In this document: positions 23,251 through 34,200 of the stretch, in pieces
Numbering within the stretch: the first letter of the stretch is position 1
How the letters are laid out: each line of letters opens with the position of its first letter
DNA from: Macrostomum hystrix
Taxonomy: Eukaryota > Platyhelminthes > Macrostomidae
Direction: 5' to 3'
NCBI GenBank assembly: GCA_950097015.1
Contig: CATNEN010000039.1
Span: 9,890,001 to 9,954,000 of the forward strand
DNA length: 64,000 nucleotides
Notes under the pieces: model-generated
Told to the model about the DNA's origin: nothing
Seen by the model: only the letters and a program-made list of their open reading frames with translations
Databases searched by the model: none
Position numbers and translations under genes: made by a program

Positions 23251-24369
23251 TCAGCGGTATCCGCCGCAGTCTCCGCCGCCGACTTTGCAGGAGGCCTTGG
23301 AGGCATCCGGATTTCTGCAGAAATAGTCGGCCGAATTGCAGCCGACAACCGAGCCGCCGCAGGTCCAGAAGCCCTTGTACTTGCACCGGCAGGCCTTGAA
23401 CGGAGGCGCCGGAGACGAGACGGTGCAGCCGCCCTTGTGGTAGTCGCAGTCGCAGTTGTTCGGGGAGCTCACGTCCACACGAGCCACCGGAATGGCGTCC
23501 TCAGGCCGAGCAAGCCGCAGTCCCCGCTTGCTCGCCAATTTCTTCAGCAGCCCCGGCCTGTTGGTGATGATTCCGTGCACGCCCAGGTCAATGTAGCCGT
23601 CCATTGAAGACTCGCTGTCCAATGTCCAGATGTAGGTCATGCCCATCTCTCCGCGGTGAACTCCACTGACAGCCTGTCGGATGCCGTCTTTGTAGTTTCC
23701 AGGGACGCACGAGCTGATGCCGGTTCCGAACACGCGTTGCCGGGTGAACCTGGACAGCATGGCAACCACAGCGTGGTAATTGTTTCCCTCCTGGTCGAAT
23801 GAGAAGAAGTAGCGGTCTCGGTATCTTGAGCCGCTAGCAGCTCTGGCCGCTGCGAACACGTACTCAAAGCAGTTTATCTTGCCGGCTGAGATCACGACTT
23901 TGCCGCCGTATCCGCGCCCGAACAGCTCCCGGTCCGCCAGGTGTACCAGGTTGGTGCCAGCCGTGGCCAATCGGCCGCCCCACTTCGGATCGACTTTGCC
24001 ATCCAGGATGATCAGCGCGAGACCGGAGAGCCGCGCCATGTGCCGCATGTGATCCGCGGCGTTGTCGCTCGCTCCGCTTCCTGAGCAGCCCTTGAGTGAG
24101 TAGCTGCAGATGTGGTAGGATTTGGGGTGCGGGCAGCTGCAGTCACAGAAGCCGCGGTGCTCAAACAGCACCGGGTTTCCGCTGCCATCAAACTGGATGT
24201 CCGTCTCGACCGCGTTGGCGCCCTGCTCAATGGACCAGTCGAGAGAGTGCGGGCTGTTGGTCATGTGCGAGATGACGTAGAAGGGGTCGCTGGTCTTGCC
24301 GTACGCAGCTGGCGCTGCCAGCAGCAGGAGCAACGCCGCCGAGCAGGCGAAAAGACTCAGTACAGTCAT
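23251..24369 (-). CDS. Secreted sphingomyelinase D/phospholipase D-like enzyme, single exon
   Basis: A 372-residue intronless frame from ATG 24369. Residues 1-24 are a clear signal peptide (LLLLLAAPAAYG). The body matches the GDPD-like SMaseD/PLD family, TIM-barrel phosphodiesterases that cleave choline phospholipids with Mg2+ and are known both as arachnid venom enzymes and as widespread invertebrate secreted proteins. Candidate catalytic residues are His35 (VISH), Glu55 and Asp57 (ETDIQFD), His71 (FEHRGF) and Asp123 (LDGKVD). Their spacing fits the family's two-histidine acid-base site. A TNRPGLL segment resembles the family tail motif. Unusually, about 70 more residues follow: a cysteine-rich tail (NCDCDYHKGGC to CKVGGGDCGGY). 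Venom, defensive or digestive use cannot be judged. An acceptor-like cgcccag ends 6 nt before the ATG. Confidence 0.85.
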   Translation of the reverse strand: MTVLSLFACSAALLLLLAAPAAYGKTSDPFYVISHMTNSPHSLDWSIEQGANAVETDIQFDGSGNPVLFEHRGFCDCSCPHPKSYHICSYSLKGCSGSGASDNAADHMRHMARLSGLALIILDGKVDPKWGGRLATAGTNLVHLADRELFGRGYGGKVVISAGKINCFEYVFAAARAASGSRYRDRYFFSFDQEGNNYHAVVAMLSRFTRQRVFGTGISSCVPGNYKDGIRQAVSGVHRGEMGMTYIWTLDSESSMDGYIDLGVHGIITNRPGLLKKLASKRGLRLARPEDAIPVARVDVSSPNNCDCDYHKGGCTVSSPAPPFKACRCKYKGFWTCGGSVVGCNSADYFCRNPDASKASCKVGGGDCGGYR

Positions 24370-24890
24370 TGGTGCCTGGGCGAATAGGAGTTTCCTTATG
24401 CGGTATCAGTCGGTAGCTTGTCTTTTGTATCTGCTCCGGTCTGAGTTTTTATAGACTAGCAGTATGGCGCCCTCTTTGTCAGTGAGACAATGGTTTGCCC
24501 ATCTGTCCCGTGGCCAGATACAATTAGTCTGAGGTAAACAAGGTATGCGAGAGAGCTGGCTCTTAAATGTTACGCTGGTAGAACGCAAAATCAAGGCATC
24601 ATTTAGCGTCAGTAGACGCGCGTACCTCACTTACCAATCCCGTCTTGATGATCATCAAGCAGTCCATAACACAATGAGACCCATGAGACTGGCATATGCC
24701 CTCGAAAACAGCACTAAGGCCTTGTAGCCCCAAGTCTTCTCTCCGAAGTAAATTAAACTAGCGCTGCCACGAGGAAGGAATTAAAATTTAATACCGCTTC
24801 TTCATTGGACACTTCCTACTGATGATCGAGACACCTTCTCATTAGCCTGACCTCAGATTCGACAACCCTCCGATGAGACACCATCTAATA
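24370..24890. other. 5' flank of the SMaseD-like gene, nothing else recognised
   Basis: Unique sequence without coding or repeat signals that I can support. Confidence 0.4.
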
Positions 24891-26096
24891 AGAGACACCT
24901 CTGATAGGACACTTGTGTTGAGACACATTCTAATTAGCCACACCTCTGATAGGACACTTGTATTGAGACACATTCTATAATAATTAGCCACACCTCTGAT
25001 AGGACACTTGTGTTGAGACACATTCTAATTAGCCACACCTCTAATAGGACACTTGTGTTGAGACACATTCTAATTAGCCACACCTCTGATAGGAAACTTG
25101 TGTTGAGACACATTCTAATTAGCCACACCTCTGATAGGAAACTTGTGTTGAGACACATTCTAATTAGCCACACCTCTGATGGGACACTTGTGTTGAGACA
25201 CATTCTAATTAGCCACACCTCTGATAGGACACTTGTATTGAGACACATTCTAATTAGCCACATCTCTGATAGGACACTTGTATTGAGACACATTCTAATT
25301 AGCCACATCTCTGATAGGACACTTGTGTTGAGACACATTCTAATTAGCCACATCTCTGATAGAACACTTGTGTTGAGACACATTCTAATTAGCCACATCT
25401 CTGATAGAACACTTGTATTGAGACACATTCTAATTAGCCACACCTCTGATAGGAAACTTGTGTTGAGACACATTCTAATTAGCCACACCTCTGATGGGAC
25501 ACTTGTGTTGAGACACATTCTAATTAGCCACACCTCTGATAGGACACTTGTATTGAGACACATTCTAATTAGCCACATCTCTGATAGGACACTTGTGTTG
25601 AGACACATTCTAATTAGCCACACCTCTGATAGGACACTTGTGTTGAGACACATTCTAATTAGCCACACCTCTGATAGGACACTTGTGTTGAGACACATTC
25701 TAATTAGCCACACCTCTGATAGGACACTTGTGTTGAGACACATTCTAATTAGCCACATCTCTGATAGAACACTTGTGTTGAGACACATTCTAATTAGCCA
25801 CACCTCTGATAGGACACTTGTATTGAGACACATTCTAATTAGCCACATCTCTGATGGGACACTTGTGTTGAGACACATTCTAATTAGCCACACCTCTGAT
25901 AGGACACTTGTGTTGAGACACATTCTAATTAGCCACATCTCTGATGGGACACTTGTGTTGAGACACATTCTAATTAGCCACACCTCTGATAGGACACTTG
26001 TGTTGAGACACATTCTAATTAGCCACACCTCTGATAGGACACTTGTGTTGAGACACATTCTAATTAGCCACACCTCTGATAGGACACTTTGATAGG
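24891..26096. repeat. Minisatellite, 45 bp unit
   Basis: About 26 copies of a 45-bp unit containing gagacacattctaattagcc. Because 45 is divisible by three, frames of 360-407 codons are open on both strands; they encode a 15-residue peptide repeated and are not genes. Confidence 0.97.
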
Positions 26097-26254
26097 ACAA
26101 AGTGCAGCTCGCTTGTAGCTGAGTTACTGGCAACGAACTGATGATTAAATGAGTCAAAAATCTTAGTTCTGTGGAACAGTATATATATTAGAAGAGAATA
26201 CGGCTCAGCTTACGCTCGTAAGTGATTGTATTTATCGATTTAATCAATCATTTA

Positions 26255-26515
26255 TGGGGAGGTGGGTGTTTTATGAGGTGGTGGGTGTTTAGTGAGGTGT
26301 TGGGTGTTATATGAGGTGGTGGGTGTTTAGTGAGGTGTTGGGTGTTTTATGAGGTGGTGGGTGTTTAGTGGGGTGTTGGGTGTGTTATGAGGTGGTGGGT
26401 GTTTAGTGAGGTGTTGGGTGTTATATGAGGTGGTGGGTGTTTTATGAGGTGGTGGGTGTTTAATGAGGTGGTGGGTGTTTATGAGGTGGTGGATGATTTG
26501 TGAGGTGGTGTGTCA
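26255..26515. repeat. GT-rich minisatellite, ~19-20 bp unit
   Basis: Units of gaggtggtgggtgtttagt and variants, about 13 copies, just downstream of TASP1. Confidence 0.85.
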
Positions 26516-26597
26516 CCAAAATTGTCAGATCTAGCAAGTGAGCGTATATTGATCAGGCCCTACAAATGCCAAAGTCAATCAGAAATTCTGATCAAAT

Positions 26598-29500
26598 TTA
26601 AATGCGATAGACAGCGCCGGAGATGCAAACGCTGCGCCCTCCATCCTCAGAGGCAGCCTGTCGCGATACGACTGCCTTACTGTCGCCCTCGCCTGTGTCG
26701 CCGCAGATTCGCCAACCGACGCACATTGCCTCAGTGGTGTGGCCGTAGAGGAATTCCAATTCTTGAGTAGCTTCACCTGCTGTGCAACACATTCGAATTA
26801 GAAAACTATGTTCAGATGACAGGGCAACTGACTAAGCAACAAAATGCCTAGCTAATTACCTTCCTGTCTGCGCCTAATTAGTAACAGGCCGGCGTCGCGA
26901 AGCTCAACGCCTTCCATAAAGGCGTGGCTGAGGAAATCCCGACGCAGGCAGTCGCTAGCAGTGGTCGCCAGGTCGTCAGGATGATCATCGGTGTCGCTGC
27001 TGCCATAAGCGACGTTGAATAAATTGACAGAAATAATTTTTATATCTCTATGGACATCTGAAGGGAAAAAGAAGAAGCTGTCCCTGAAGGATATGAGGAA
27101 GCTGTCCCTGAAGGATATGAGGAAGCTGTCCCTGAAGGATATGGGGAAGCTGTCCCTGAAGGATATGGGGAAGCTGTCCCTGAAGGATATGAGGAAGCTG
27201 TCCCTGAAGGATATGGGGAAGCTGTCCCTGAAGGATATGGGGAAGCTGTCCCTGAAGGATATGGGGAAGCTGTCCCTGAAGGATATGGGGAAGCTGTCCC
27301 TGAAGGATATGGGGAAGCTGTCCCTGAACGATATGGGGAAGCTGTCCCTGAATGATAGGGGGAAGCTGTCCCTGAAGGATATGAGGAAGCTGTCCCTGAA
27401 GGATAAGGGAAGCTGTACCTGAAGGATAGGGGAAGCTGTCCCTGAAAGATATCGGGAAGCTGTCGCTGAAGGATATCGGGAAGCTGTCGCTGAAGGATAT
27501 GGGGAAGCTGTCCATGAAGGATTGGGGGAAGCAGTCCCTGAAGGATTTGAGAAAGTTGTCACTGAAGGAGTGAGGAGATGAAGGTCTCACTAAAGAATCC
27601 TCACTTTTCAGGACTGTCCTGTTCCACACGACTGCCTTCATGAGTAATTTGGCTCCTCCCAGACGCCCGCATTTCACACCTGCCGCAACTGGGCCTGCGG
27701 CCAAGGGCGGCGCGCGCGCAAGTCTGCGCCAGCTGGCATCGCACCAGATATTCTCCAGCGCCGCTGGTGACACAGCCAACGCCAGTAGAATGGGCCTCTC
27801 TATAGCTGCCCTCATTGCTGATTGATTCCGCCCAACAGCCGCAACCGAATAAGGCGGCTTGACCGACCCGGCCTGGATGTTTGAGTGCGACTCCGCCGCT
27901 GGAGCAGGCCACGGCGATTCGGCCGGCCGCGTCAAGGCAGACGGCGCCCACCTGGTAAAAGGGGAAAATGGATAACAATTGGATTATTAGCGTGTTCTGT
28001 GAGGTGATGGGGTGCTCTGTGGGGCGGTGGTGCGATTTGTGAGGTTGCGGGTGTTTTGTGTGGTTGTGGGTGTTTTGTGGGGTGTGTGGGGTGTTTTGTG
28101 GGGTTGTGGGTGTTTTGTGGGGTTGTGGGTGTTTTGTGTGGTTGTGGGTGTTTTGTGGGGTGTGTGGGGTGTTTTGTGAGGTTGTGGGTGTTTTGTGGGG
28201 TGTGTGGGGTGTTTTGTGAGGTTGCGGGTGTTTTGTGTGGTTGTGGGTGTTTTGTGGGGTGGTGGTGCGCTTTGTGGGGTTGCAGGTGTTTTGTGGGGTG
28301 TGTGGGGTGTTTCGTGGGGTTGTGGGTGTTTCGTGGGGTTGTGGGTGTTTTGTGGGGTTGCGGGTGTTTTGTGTGGTTGTGGGTGTTTTGTGGGGTGTGT
28401 GGGGTGTTTTGTGAGGTTGCGGGTGTTTTGTGTGGTTGTGGGTGTTTTGTGGGGTGGTGGTGCGCTTTGTGGGGTTGCAGGTGTTTTGTGGGGTGTGTGG
28501 GGTGTTTCGTGGGGTTGTGGGTGTTTTGTGGGGTGTGTGGGGTGTTTTGTGGGGTTGCGGGTGTTTTGTGGGGTTGTGGGTGTTTTGTAATACAAGGCCC
28601 GTCAGCACCGTATCTGAGCACTGCAATCGCGGTGATGGTGTCAGGCGCCCGCTGGCACTGCCGCAGTCGCCATTGACCCAGAACCGGTGCCCGTTGGAGC
28701 CGAGCTGACGCTCCATAGCTGCTGGCGCAGCCGTTGATGACGAAGTCGAAGTCGGCGAAGGAGGAGAAGCTGCCCGACGTTTTCGCTGGAGCTGCGACGG
28801 TTGCTGAGAGACGGTTTAAAGATAGGATTAGTATCAGACTCAAAATGGGATTAGTATCAGACTCCAGATAGGATTGGTGCCTAACTTAAGATAGGATTAG
28901 CGTCAGAATTAAGTTCGGATTAGTGTCAAAAACTCAAGATGAGATTAGCATCAGACTCAAGATGGGATTAGTGTCAGGCTTGGATTAGAAGAGAGTCTGA
29001 AAAAGCATAGGAGACGATAATCCCGGTACCTTCAGCTGCTGCTTAGCGGTCTCCAGTCGCCGCGAGTATCTCAGGTAGGCATTCCGAGAGCTCGGCGTCA
29101 CCAAGGCCTCAGGCGAGTCGACAAATCCAACATCGACGCCGCAGTTCTCCCTCGCCCAGGCCAAAGCGCCCTCACCGACCAGCAGCGAAGGTGGAATAAG
29201 GCCGCCAGGCAGCAGCGGACAGCGCAGCTGAGCCTCCAGGAGACTGCGCGCCACCAGCACCGGGTGCCGCAGCCCGGAGATGGCGCCAACACCGGCAAAC
29301 ATGCCGCGGCTGTCCAGCATGACGCCGGCGTCGCATTGGACGCTGCCGTCGCGGGCGAGGCAGGAGCCGCGGCCGGCGTTGGTCAACTCGGAGTCCTGGC
29401 AGGAGAGGAGAAAACAACTGTGAAGCCTCCCCTAATGAGTCTGACACCTTCCCTGAGGAGTCTGACACTCCCCTGACGAGTCTGACACTCTCCTGATGAG

Positions 29501-30401
29501 TCTGACACTCCATAATGAGTCTGAAATTCCCTGAGGAGTCTGACACCTCCCCTAATGAGTCTGACATTCCCCTGATGAGTCTGACACCTCCCCTGATAAG
29601 TCTGACACCCCCCTGACGAGTCTGACACCCCCTGACGAGTCTGACACTCTCCAGATGAGTCTGACACCCCATAATGAGTCTGACATTCCATGAGGAGTCT
29701 GACACCTCCCCTGATGAGTCTGACACCTCCCCTGATGAATCTGACACCTTCCTTAATGAGTCTGACACCTTCCTTAATGAGTCTGACACCTTCCTTAATG
29801 AGTCTGACACCTTCCTTAATGAGTCTGACACCTTCCTTAATGAGTCTGACACCTTCCTTAATGAGTCTGACACCTTCCTTAATGAGTCTGACACCTTCTT
29901 TAATGAGTCTGACACCTTCCTTAATGAGTCTGACACCTCCCCTGATGAATCTGACACCTTCCTTAATGAGTCTGACACCTTCCTTAATGAGTCTGACACT
30001 CCTTCACGACAGCCTCTGATACTCCCAACTGATTAGTCAGACGCTCCCCCAAATGATGAGTCAAAAACTCCCTAATGACAAAAAACTGACAGTTGCCCAA
30101 CCCTGACCTGACCTCCAGCATAGCAACAGCCAAGCAGGCGGCCTCGGTGGCGCCAGCGCCTTCGGCAAGTCGGTCGCCGACCACCCGGCAGATGCGTTCG
30201 CACAGGTCGGTGTAGGCGCGCTCATTACGGCGGCTGTAGCGGCCGGCACCTGAATTAAATTTTCCAAACTTTCAGCATTACACAACCGCGTGTTTATTTA
30301 ACCATAAAATATGGTTAACCATAACCATAACCAACTTGAAGTTTAAGCCAGACATAATGAATCTTACCTGTGTGAACAGCAATGAACACCTTATTGCCAG
30401 G
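26598..30401 (-). CDS. TASP1: Taspase 1 (threonine aspartase), 7 exons
   Basis: Exons 30368-30401, 30113-30249, 29030-29395, 28609-28803, 27680-27951, 26860-26996 and 26598-26776 join in frame to about 440 residues (human 420). Taspase 1 is an Ntn-type asparaginase-2 family protease that cuts itself before a threonine and then cleaves MLL/KMT2 proteins and TFIIA. Marks: NKVFIAVHTGAGRYS; TNAGRGS; GAISGLRHP; IPPSLLVGEGALAW; the nucleophile in SDT-VGAVCLDAAGRIAVACSS; GGVALKHPGRVGQAALFGCG; LYGHTTEAMCVGW; GGRSVCISGAVYR. The catalytic Thr codon (28611-28609) is the last codon of exon 4. Exons 6 and 7 have CAGCAG tandem acceptors (26999/26996 and 26779/26776). No ATG lies in frame before the first conserved residues; the frame opens exactly after acceptor attccag at 30402. 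Four introns carry private minisatellites. Confidence 0.93.
27066..27570. repeat. Minisatellite in TASP1 intron 5, 24 bp unit
   Basis: About 20 copies of a 24-bp unit containing gctgtccctgaaggatatgg, open in one frame on each strand because of the period. Confidence 0.95.
27990..28592. repeat. Minisatellite in TASP1 intron 4, ~19-20 bp unit with higher-order pattern
   Basis: Units of gtgttttgtggggttgtggg interspersed with ggggtgtgtgg variants. A block of about 190 bp appears twice (around 28190-28310 and 28410-28530), so there is higher-order duplication. The long His/Pro/Thr-rich open frame on the minus strand is a by-product. Confidence 0.92.
28825..28985. repeat. Degenerate minisatellite in TASP1 intron 3
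   Basis: About six units of roughly 24 bp of the type gattagtgtcagactcaaga. Confidence 0.75.
29430..30062. repeat. Minisatellite in TASP1 intron 2, 21 bp unit
   Basis: About 28 units of aatgagtctgacaccttcct(t), more uniform in the centre (29740-30000) than at the edges, as expected for slippage or unequal exchange. Confidence 0.95.
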
Positions 30402-30678
30402 CTGGAATAGGTCGAGTGTGCATTTTTTTAAATTATCCGTGTCTGCTATTGTGAAAATGAGTGAGTGTGGCCAATACTAAATCTTAAGGGTCTAATCCCA
30501 ACTCAATGATGATAATTTGTGTCTTTCAGCAAGAAACTAAATTCCAATTGCTTCAGTTGAACCCGATGTATTATAAAATACCTAGTAGAATTTGTTGAAT
30601 TAGAGTGGACTGAACAGCTGACTATAGTGGCCTAGCTTGCATTTCTAGCAATCTAACTTATAAGAAAATGTAGGCAAA

Positions 30679-31046
30679 GGGGCTCGGTGGCAGAGCGGTT
30701 AACGCGTTTGCCTCTCGCGCCAAGGTCCCTGAACTCGATTCCGCGGCGAGGCCACATTCGTTTGGGGCGCAGCCGCGGAGAGAAGGCTTGGGGGCTTGAC
30801 GTGCAATTTACATCCTTGAGGGCCAACCTCCAAGGCACAGTGAAAGTGTACACTGCCTGACGATGAGAAAGTCAGGGCAGATGTACACACCTGTGTGAGC
30901 GTGTGCCTGCGTACAGAATCTGTGTGCGTGTGTGCTCAGGAGTCAGATGGAATGGGCAGAATTGCCTCCTCGCTGGCAGCGGGTCTAGTGTCACCACATG
31001 ATGTGCCATACCCGCAGCCCTCCTGCAACAATAATAATAACTATTC
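30679..31046 (+). mobile_element. tRNA-derived SINE between NDUFAF5 and TASP1
   Basis: Full-length copy: head with A box ggtggcagagcggttaacgc and a B box around ctgaactcgattccgcgg, the shared body, and an (AAT)n tail. Near-identical flanks atgtaggcaaa (30668-30678) and atgtaggcgaaa (31047-31058) look like a target-site duplication. Without it, the NDUFAF5-TASP1 spacing would be roughly 430 bp. Confidence 0.9.
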
Positions 31047-31126
31047 ATGTAGGCGAAATGATAAGTCGCGTTAAAACACGCCGCATAGAAATTGAAAATA
31101 TCTACAAGATAACGACAAATTTTCAT

Positions 31127-31132
31127 TTTATT
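31127..31132 (-). terminator. Poly(A) signal of NDUFAF5
   Basis: AATAAA on the minus strand about 75 nt after the NDUFAF5 stop, before the SINE and the TASP1 start. Confidence 0.5.
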
Positions 31133-31206
31133 TTTTTGCGAGTAGTTTTATCCCAAGTTTGATCGCGAGTTCGAATCCGGCTGAGCAAAGAGCTGAGCAA
31201 TGCTGC

Positions 31207-34200
31207 TCATTCTTTGGGGTCCGAGTCGGCGCCACTGCCTCGCTGCATCACCTTGCCCAGGTCCTGCAGGCTGACAGAGGCGGAGCCCCGCCTAGCCGGC
31301 TTCTGCTGCGAGTGGTGCGGCTTCCAGCCAATGAAATTCACAAATTGAAACGTAGCCGGCACGCTGCGACCATTCTGGCCGTCGCCCGCGCCCTCGCCGC
31401 CGTACATATGATCGTAGATAGCGGCAGCGGCCGCCAGGCAGTCGCGATTCAGCCTGAGTGGCCGATTCCAAGCGGCGTTGGTCTCACCCATAGCCCTGAG
31501 ATCAGTGAGCAGTTCGTACATTGTTGGATAGCGGACAACAATTTCGTCTACGTCTATTGAAACCAGGGCGTAGCCGCAGTTCTGCATTAGGGCGCCCAGG
31601 TCAGCGTTGCTGGTGAACGGCGAGATGTGCGGCGCGAATCCGCCGAGCCGCTCCAGCTCAGCCAGCTGCAGGGAGCAGCGCAGCTCGTAGAGTGAGTCGC
31701 CGCCGAGGGTGCTTCCGAGCAGGCAGCCGTCTGGCTTCAGGGCCCGAAGGACCTCGCTGGATTGGATTGAATTTGGTTGGATTGGATTAGGTTGGATTGG
31801 ATTAGATTGGATTGTATAGGATTGGACTGAATAGGATTAGATTGGATTGAATAGGATTGGATTGGATTGGATTGGATTGGAGTGGATTGGATAGGATAGG
31901 ATTGGATAGGATAGGCTTGGATAGGATTGGATTGAATAGGATTTGGTTGGTTTTGATTAGATTGGATAGGATTTGATTGGATTGGATTTGATTGGATTGG
32001 GTTGAATAGGATTGGGTTGGATAGGATTGGGTTGGATTGGATTGGATAGGATTGGGTCGGTTTTGAATGGATTGGATTGAATCGGATAGGATTGGATTGG
32101 ATTGGATTAGATTGAATCGGATAGGATTGGATTGGATTGAATCGGATAGGATTGAATTGGATTGCATTAGATTGAATCGGATAGGATTGGATTGGATTGA
32201 ATAGGATAGGATTGGATTGGATTGGATTGGATTGGATAGGATTGGGTTGGGTTGTATAGGATTGGATTGGATTGGATTGGATTGGATTGGATAGGATTGG
32301 GTTGGGTTGTATAGGATTGGATTGGATTGGATTGGATTGGATTGGATTGAATCGTATAGGATTGGATTGGATTGAATCGGATAGGATTGGATTGGATTGA
32401 ATCGGATAGGATTGAATTGGATTGGATTAGATTGAATCGGATAGGATTGGATTGGATTGAATAGGATAGGATTGGATTGGATTGGGTTGGATTGGATTGG
32501 ATAGGATTGGGTCGGTTTTGAATGGATTGGATTGAATCGGATAGGATTGGATTGGATTGGATTAGATTGAATCGGATAGGATTGGATTGGATTGAATCGG
32601 ATAGGATTGAATTGGATTGGATTAGATTGAATCGGATAGGATTGGATTGGATTGAATAGGATAGGATTGGATTGGATTGGGTTGGATTGGATTGGATAGG
32701 ATTGGGTTGGGTTGTATAGGATTGGATTGGATTGGATTGGATTGGATTGGATAGGATTGGGTTGGGTTGTATAGGATTGGATTGGATTGGATTGGATTTG
32801 ATTGAATCGGATTGGATTGGATTGGATTGAATAGGATAGGATTGGGTTGGATAGGATTGGGTTGGATAGGATTGGGTTGGATTGGATTGGATAGGATTGG
32901 GTTGGTTTTGAATGGATTGGATTGAATCGGATAAGATTGCATTGGATTGGATTGGATTGGATTGGATTGGGTTGTATAGGATTGCATTGGATTGAATCGG
33001 ATTGGATTGGATTGGATTGAATAGGATAGGATTGGGTTGGATAGGATTGGGTTGGATAGGATTGGGTTGGATAGGATTGGGTTGGATAGGATTGGGTTGG
33101 ATAGGATTGGGTTGGATAGGATTAGGTTGGATTGGATTGGATAGGATTGGGTTGGTTTTGAATGGATTGGATTGAATCGGATTGGGTTGGATTGGATTGT
33201 ATTGGATTGGGTTTTGTCGGACTGGTATTTTGTGTGTGGTTACGACTGAGCATTGGGGCTAGCAGATGCATGTTAAACAAGCTATTTCCTGACGCGAAAC
33301 TTACCGAGAGAAAAAGCCGGGCAAGTCGTTAATCCAGTGAAGGCTGGAATGGAAAATGATAGCAATGTTTCTTATTCGAACAAGCTACTCTAAAAAGGGC
33401 CGTTTTGAAACCAGCAATGTTTTTTTAATCTCACCTCATACTAGTCACCACCAAATCCAGCGAGTTTTCAGCGAACGGAAAGAAATTCTCGCCCTCAATA
33501 AGGACATTGTGAGTTGGGACCTCTGACGACTTGGACGCTTTGACTAGAGCCTCGGGCAGCCAGTCGCACTGGTAGATTCGCTTGGCCATATCCGAGGTGA
33601 TGTGTTTGGCGATGTAGCCGGTGTCGCAGCCGTAGTCGACTATGACATCGAATTCGCTGGTTGAAGATGGCAATGGTTGGTAACGAATGCGAGTTGGTGT
33701 TGGTTTTATGGCAAATACTCGTATTTTTCATGCATCATCACAGGAATGTTCCAGCTGTAATTCTTTCAGAATGGGAATTCTGTGGTAAAAGACTAAACAG
33801 CTTTGCAAAGATGTTAGGAAGTTGATAGAGAACTAGGGATCGGAGAGTTTTGGGAGTTGGGGAGAAGAGGGGATTGAGAATTTCGGAGAATAAAAGAGCT
33901 TAGAAAATAGGGGAGTTATCGGTAATTAGGGAATTCGGGGAATTGGAGACTTAGGGATTGGGAAGATTTTAAAATGAGGGAGATTTGGGGATTTGGAAGT
34001 TTTGGGAATTGTGGAGAGCTTAGGAAAAGGAAGTATCTTGGAAATTTGGCAGCTGGATTTAAGGAATGAGAATTTTACGTGTTGAGAATCGGACGTGTTG
34101 GGAATTGGGGAGATTTTGGGATTGAGAAGATTTCGGAATGAGAGAGATTAAGGGAGTTTTGCAGACTTCAAGATTTTAGGGTTTGAGTGCTTTGGGAATC

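Noticed and set aside
24934..26157. Open frames of 360-407 codons on both strands
   Set aside because: They arise from a 45-bp minisatellite whose period is divisible by three; the peptide is a 15-residue repeat with no start context or splice signals.
27601..28843. Long His/Pro/Thr-rich frames on the minus strand
   Set aside because: They cross a TASP1 intron minisatellite; the true TASP1 exons at 28609-28803 and 27680-27951 are joined by splicing.
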